Below, piece by piece: positions 60,634 through 64,000 of a stretch of 64,000 nt of DNA. The position numbers were made by a program, and so were the translations under genes. The stretch spans positions 2,046,001 to 2,110,000 of the forward strand of contig NZ_CP117460.1 in assembly GCF_030687145.1 (NCBI RefSeq), given 5' to 3'. How positions within the stretch are numbered: the stretch's first letter is position 1; each line of letters begins with the position of its first letter. The notes beneath the pieces are model-generated. The model saw nothing but the letters and a program-made list of their open reading frames with translations. It searched no databases and had not been told where the DNA came from. The stretch comes from Pseudomonas sp. FP1742. Its GTDB lineage: Bacteria; Pseudomonadota; Gammaproteobacteria; Pseudomonadales; Pseudomonadaceae.

Positions 60634-62064
60634 ATGGGCGCTATCTTGAATCTGGTCGAGCGGAATCTGCACGAAGTGCACGTCGACGCCGACCGCATGT
60701 TGTTTCACATTCCCAGCAGTTCGCTGTTCGCCAGCGATGAGCTGACCGGCACCATCATTGATACCTTGCGCGGTCCCGGCTGTTCCTCGGACGAGCTGAT
60801 CCAGCGCTTGGCCGCACGCTTCAACGGCGAAGAAATCACCGAGACCCTGCGTGAGTTGATCTCGCTGGAGCTGGTCAGCGACGGTTCGCCACTGACCCCG
60901 GACATCGGCACCAAGCGGGTCGAGCGCACCGCGATCAATACCGTGGTGCTCAACGTCAATACCGGCTGCAATCTGAGCTGCACCTACTGCTACAAGGAAG
61001 ACCTGGACAAACCGTCGGCCGGCAAGAAAATGGACGTCGAAACTGCGGTCGCGTCGGTGGAAATGCTGCTGCGCGAATCCCCGGACGAAGAACGTTTCAC
61101 CGTGGTGTTCTTCGGGGGGGAACCGCTGAGCAATCGCAAGTTGATCGAGTACATGGTCGACTACTGTGAAAAGCGCTTTGCCGAGGCGGGCAAGTTCGTC
61201 GAGTTCGTCATGACCACCAACGCCACGCTGCTCACCGAAGAGACCGTGGACTACCTCAACGCTCACCGTTTCGGTTTGTCAGTCAGTATCGACGGGCCGA
61301 AAACCGTGCACGACCGCAACCGCATCACCGTGGGCGGGCAGGGCACCTACGACGTGGTGCGGCGCAAGGCCGAAATGCTGCTGTCGCGCTACAACAGCCG
61401 CCCGGTAGGCGCGCGGGTGACCCTGACCACCGGCGTCACCGACGTCGAGACCATCTGGGATCACCTGTTCAACGAGCTGGGTTTTGCCGAAGTCGGGTTT
61501 GCCCCGGTGACCTCCGGCGACATCAGCACCTTCAACCTGTCCAGCGACGAACTGATCGAAGTTTTCGCCAACATGAAGAAGCTCGGTCGGCGGTATCTGG
61601 AAGCGGCGCTGGAGCATCGCAACATCGGCTTCTCCAACCTGCACCAGTTGATCACCGACATCCATGAAGGCCACAAAAAAGCCCTGCCGTGCGGCGCGGG
61701 CCTGAAGATGCTGGCGGTGGACCACAAGGGCGAATTGAACCTGTGCCATCGCTTCACCGGTTCGAGCCTGCCGACCTTCGGCAATGTGCACAGCGGCGTG
61801 AAGCAGGTCGAGTTGAACGACTTCCTGTCACAACGCCTGGACCGCACCAACACCGGTTGCGAGGACTGCCAGATCCGTAATCTCTGCTCCGGCGGCTGTT
61901 ACCACGAGAGTTACGCCCGCTACGGCGACCCGACGCACCCGACCTATCACTACTGCGAACTGATGCGTGACTGGGTCGACTTCGGCATCGAGGTCTACAC
62001 CCGGATCATGGCTCACAACCCTGCGTTTATCAGCAGTTACATCACTCCGCGCAAGGCTCACTGA
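60634..62064 (+). CDS. peaB: QHNDH maturation radical SAM/SPASM enzyme (PeaB/QhpD)
   Basis: A 476-residue radical SAM enzyme that forms the Cys-to-Asp/Glu thioether cross-links in the gamma peptide. An amino-terminal RiPP-recognition-like region (1 to about 95) precedes the cluster motif CNLSCTYC (C112, C116, C119). A SPASM domain with paired cysteine motifs ([33 protein letters not shown]) binds auxiliary Fe-S clusters. The start at 60634 follows AGGAGG. Its stop is one base before the gamma gene. Confidence 0.95.
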   Translation: MGAILNLVERNLHEVHVDADRMLFHIPSSSLFASDELTGTIIDTLRGPGCSSDELIQRLAARFNGEEITETLRELISLELVSDGSPLTPDIGTKRVERTAINTVVLNVNTGCNLSCTYCYKEDLDKPSAGKKMDVETAVASVEMLLRESPDEERFTVVFFGGEPLSNRKLIEYMVDYCEKRFAEAGKFVEFVMTTNATLLTEETVDYLNAHRFGLSVSIDGPKTVHDRNRITVGGQGTYDVVRRKAEMLLSRYNSRPVGARVTLTTGVTDVETIWDHLFNELGFAEVGFAPVTSGDISTFNLSSDELIEVFANMKKLGRRYLEAALEHRNIGFSNLHQLITDIHEGHKKALPCGAGLKMLAVDHKGELNLCHRFTGSSLPTFGNVHSGVKQVELNDFLSQRLDRTNTGCEDCQIRNLCSGGCYHESYARYGDPTHPTYHYCELMRDWVDFGIEVYTRIMAHNPAFISSYITPRKAH

Positions 62065-62065
62065 C

Positions 62066-62389
62066 ATGAAACATCTCAAGGCAATCAATAACAAAGCGTT
62101 GAAGCTGGATCAGGCCGCGGATGAAAACCGCATCGAAGAAGTGGTGGCGATGAGTTCCGTTGCCGGCTGCGCTTCGACCACCGACCCGGGTTGGGAGATC
62201 GACGCCTTTGGTGGTGTGTCTTCGCTGTGCCAGCCGATGGAAGCTGACCTGTATGGCTGCTCCGACCCGTGCTGGTGGCCGGCCCAGGTGCCGGACATGA
62301 TGAGCACCTACCCGGACTGGAACAAGGATGCCCAGGCGTCCAACGAAAACTGGCGCAACCTCGGCACTGTCTTTCCAAAAGACAAATGA
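62066..62389 (+). CDS. qhpC: Quinohemoprotein amine dehydrogenase subunit gamma (CTQ peptide)
   Basis: A 107-residue ribosomally made precursor. Removing residues 1-28 leaves a 79-residue mature chain in which every known cross-link residue falls on published numbering: Cys7-Glu16, Cys27-Asp33, Cys41-Asp49, and the Cys37-Trp43 pair that becomes cysteine tryptophylquinone. The core is [20 protein letters not shown] then CWWPAQ. The leader lacks a Sec signal, so export is by QhpF. It lies 1 bp after peaB. Confidence 0.97.
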   Translation: MKHLKAINNKALKLDQAADENRIEEVVAMSSVAGCASTTDPGWEIDAFGGVSSLCQPMEADLYGCSDPCWWPAQVPDMMSTYPDWNKDAQASNENWRNLGTVFPKDK

Positions 62390-62412
62390 TCGAACAGAAG
62401 AAGGATTCCAGC

Positions 62413-63531
62413 ATGCTGCGTATTAAAGCTTGCGGCCTCGCCGCGTTTGCCGTCCTGAACGTCTGCTCGCTCGCCGTTCTGGCCGATGAAAACACCGCTT
62501 TGCAAGAGGGTCACGAGTACATGTTGACCACCAATTACCCGAACAATCTGCACGTCATCGACCTGGCGACGGACACGTTGTTCAAGACCTGCAAAATGCC
62601 GGACGCCTTCGGCCCTGGCACTGTGCAGCTGTCGCTGGATCGCAAGACCGCTTACGTATTGAACAACCACTATGCGGATGTCTACGGCGTCGAGCTGGAC
62701 AGCTGCAAGCAGGTATTCCACGCCAGCATCACCCAGAAACCGGGGGAGAAAGCACGCTCGATGTTTGCCTTTACCCTCAGCCACGACGGCAAGGAACTGT
62801 TCACCATCGCCAACCCGACGCTGATGCTCAACGATCGCTACGAAGTGCAGCAGCCGCGTCTCGATGTGTACGCGACCGACGCCGGCATGGACGCCAAACC
62901 CGTGCGCAGTTTCCCGGCGCCACGGCAGTTGACCATCATGCAGAGCGGTGACGACGGCACGTTGTATGTGGCAGGCGCGGATGTTTACAAGGTTAATGTG
63001 GACACCGGCAAGTTCGACGTGCTGATCCCCAGCCGTCACTGGAAACGCCCGAACTACGCCGCGCCGGACGTGCTCTATGTGTGGAACCAGCAGACCTATC
63101 GACATAACTTCTCGCTGCTCTATACCACCGCGAAATTCAAGGACAAGAAGCAGGATCCATTGACCGCCGAGTACCTCTACGGGCTGTTCAGCATCGACCT
63201 GAAAACCGGCAAGACTGAAACCACCGACTTCGGCCCGCTGACGGAAATCTACTTCAGCGGCATGCGCTCGCCCAAGGACCCGAACCTGATGTTCGGCGTG
63301 CTCAATCGCTTGGCCAAGTACGACATCAAGCAGAAGAAAATGCTGCAGGCGGCGACGCTTGATCACTCCTACTACTGCATTTCCTTCAACAAGGATGGCA
63401 GCAAGATCTACCTGGCCGGGACGTTCAACGATGTGGCGATTTTCGATGCCGACAGCCTGAAGCAGATCGGCAGCGTCAAATTGCCGGGTGGGGATATGGC
63501 GATTACCACGGCGCAGGTGTTTGTTCGGTAA
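62413..63531 (+). CDS. peaD: Quinohemoprotein amine dehydrogenase subunit beta
   Basis: A 372-residue periplasmic seven-bladed beta-propeller (also QhpB) that helps form the active site around the gamma subunit. A Sec signal peptide covers about residues 1-25 (ending LAVLA). Repeating blade segments such as LHVIDLATDTLF and IYLAGTFNDVAIFD are seen. The ATG at 62413 follows AAGGA; an in-frame ATG at 62386 overlaps the gamma stop (ATGA) but would place extra residues before the signal. Confidence 0.95.
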   Translation: MLRIKACGLAAFAVLNVCSLAVLADENTALQEGHEYMLTTNYPNNLHVIDLATDTLFKTCKMPDAFGPGTVQLSLDRKTAYVLNNHYADVYGVELDSCKQVFHASITQKPGEKARSMFAFTLSHDGKELFTIANPTLMLNDRYEVQQPRLDVYATDAGMDAKPVRSFPAPRQLTIMQSGDDGTLYVAGADVYKVNVDTGKFDVLIPSRHWKRPNYAAPDVLYVWNQQTYRHNFSLLYTTAKFKDKKQDPLTAEYLYGLFSIDLKTGKTETTDFGPLTEIYFSGMRSPKDPNLMFGVLNRLAKYDIKQKKMLQAATLDHSYYCISFNKDGSKIYLAGTFNDVAIFDADSLKQIGSVKLPGGDMAITTAQVFVR

Positions 63532-63548
63532 CTGCGGCGCCTGAGCGG

Positions 63549-63652
63549 ACGCCTTCGCGGGCAAGCCCGCTCCCACAGTGATCTTCAGCGTGATCACTAT
63601 TGTGTGAACATCACTGAACCCTGTGGGAGCGGGCTTGCCCGCGAAGAGGCCC
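63549..63652. repeat. REP doublet after the amine dehydrogenase operon
   Basis: CCTTCGCGGGCAAGCCCGCT from 63552 faces AGCGGGCTTGCCCGCGAAGA near 63645. It fills the gap between the convergent peaD and LprI-like genes; no separate T-tract terminator is seen. Confidence 0.9.
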
Positions 63653-63672
63653 TCAAGAACACCGCAGCAGCA

Positions 63673-64000
63673 TCAAGCCTCAGGCACCGGACAGCTCAAA
63701 TCCCCTTCCTTACACTTCAAGTAAGTCTTGAACGCTTCGACCCGCGCCTTGGTCAGCGCCGTGATGCAGTTGCTGTAGATCAGCGGATACACGCTGCCGC
63801 CCTCCACCCCGGACGCCGAGAACTTGCACTCGGCATCGCGAAACGCAATCCATGAGCGCTGGGCACCGACCAGCAGTTTCTTGGTGTCGGGGCTGTCCTT
63901 CAATCGTGTGGTGATCTGCTGGTAAAGCGCATTCAGCTCCTTGTCGGCCGCCTTGTTCTGCTGCGCCGCACACTGATTCATCGTCGTCTGGTCGGTGGCG
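63673..64000 (-). CDS. LprI-like lysozyme inhibitor family protein (5' end beyond window)
   Basis: The carboxyl part of a small protein of the LprI/DUF1311 family, recognised from MNQCAAQQNKAADKELNALY and AQRSWIAFRDAECKF with conserved cysteines. Family members are exported and some inhibit lysozyme. The frame stays open to the window edge, so the true start and any signal peptide lie outside; an ATG at 63981 is probably internal. Confidence 0.8.
   Translation of the reverse strand, partial: ATDQTTMNQCAAQQNKAADKELNALYQQITTRLKDSPDTKKLLVGAQRSWIAFRDAECKFSASGVEGGSVYPLIYSNCITALTKARVEAFKTYLKCKEGDLSCPVPEA

Overview
The window looks like a chromosomal segment of a Pseudomonas species, most likely of the P. 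fluorescens lineage. The reasons are GC-rich coding sequence, many copies of the GTGGGAGCGGGCTTG type of REP palindrome, and gene neighbourhoods that match the Pseudomonas layout as I remember it (recR, apt-anr-hemN-cco, aer-acnA, fadBA-topA-sulA-lexA-psrA-nagZ). No rRNA, tRNA, CRISPR array, insertion sequence or prophage was seen.

Region by region. Positions 1-2043 hold an NADP-dependent oxidoreductase and recR. Positions 2057-19881 are a microaerobic respiration block: apt, the Fe-S oxygen sensor anr, hemN, the cbb3 assembly genes (a TauE/SafE-like membrane protein, ccoS, ccoI, ccoH, ccoG), and two complete tandem cbb3 oxidase operons (ccoNOQP-1 and ccoNOQP-2). Anr-type boxes lie upstream of hemN and of both oxidase operons, and a weaker one upstream of ccoG. 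An AT-richer exported metallophosphoesterase gene sits between ccoG and ccoP-1. Positions 19947-20450 hold a small YafO-type toxin-antitoxin pair whose toxin 3' end is made of a REP arm. Positions 20687-37880 carry housekeeping genes: aer, a CPBP protease, acnA, rlmM, tusA, a MATE pump, pdxB, an ABC exporter, slt, uup and a universal stress protein. Positions 38753-50443 hold fatty-acid oxidation (fadBA), topA, the SOS pair lexA-sulA, the fatty-acid repressor psrA, nagZ and a methylthioinosine phosphorylase. PsrA boxes stand before psrA and, more weakly, before fadBA. Two LexA boxes stand before lexA.

Positions 50578-63531 are the most unusual region: a complete cluster for the quinohemoprotein amine dehydrogenase (QHNDH; pea/qhp genes). 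A sigma-54 activator, an ABC peptide exporter, a leader-cleaving subtilisin-like protease and a flavin monooxygenase form one overlapping operon. An aldehyde dehydrogenase follows on the other strand. Then comes the structural and maturation operon: alpha diheme subunit, radical SAM cross-linking enzyme, gamma cofactor peptide, beta propeller. The gamma peptide keeps every cross-link residue at the published numbering if a 28-residue leader is removed. A -24/-12 promoter precedes the aldehyde dehydrogenase and a weaker one precedes the alpha subunit. Both have pairs of TGTC-N9/10-GACA-like sites roughly 90 bp upstream, which I propose are the activator's binding sites. AANAANAA-type Crc/Hfq motifs lie at the start of the activator and of the alpha subunit. 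Together this suggests a catabolite-controlled, sigma-54-driven pathway that oxidises primary amines to aldehydes in the periplasm and aldehydes to acids in the cytoplasm.

The window ends inside a partial LprI-like gene. Three distinct families of REP/palindromic elements occupy many of the intergenic gaps.
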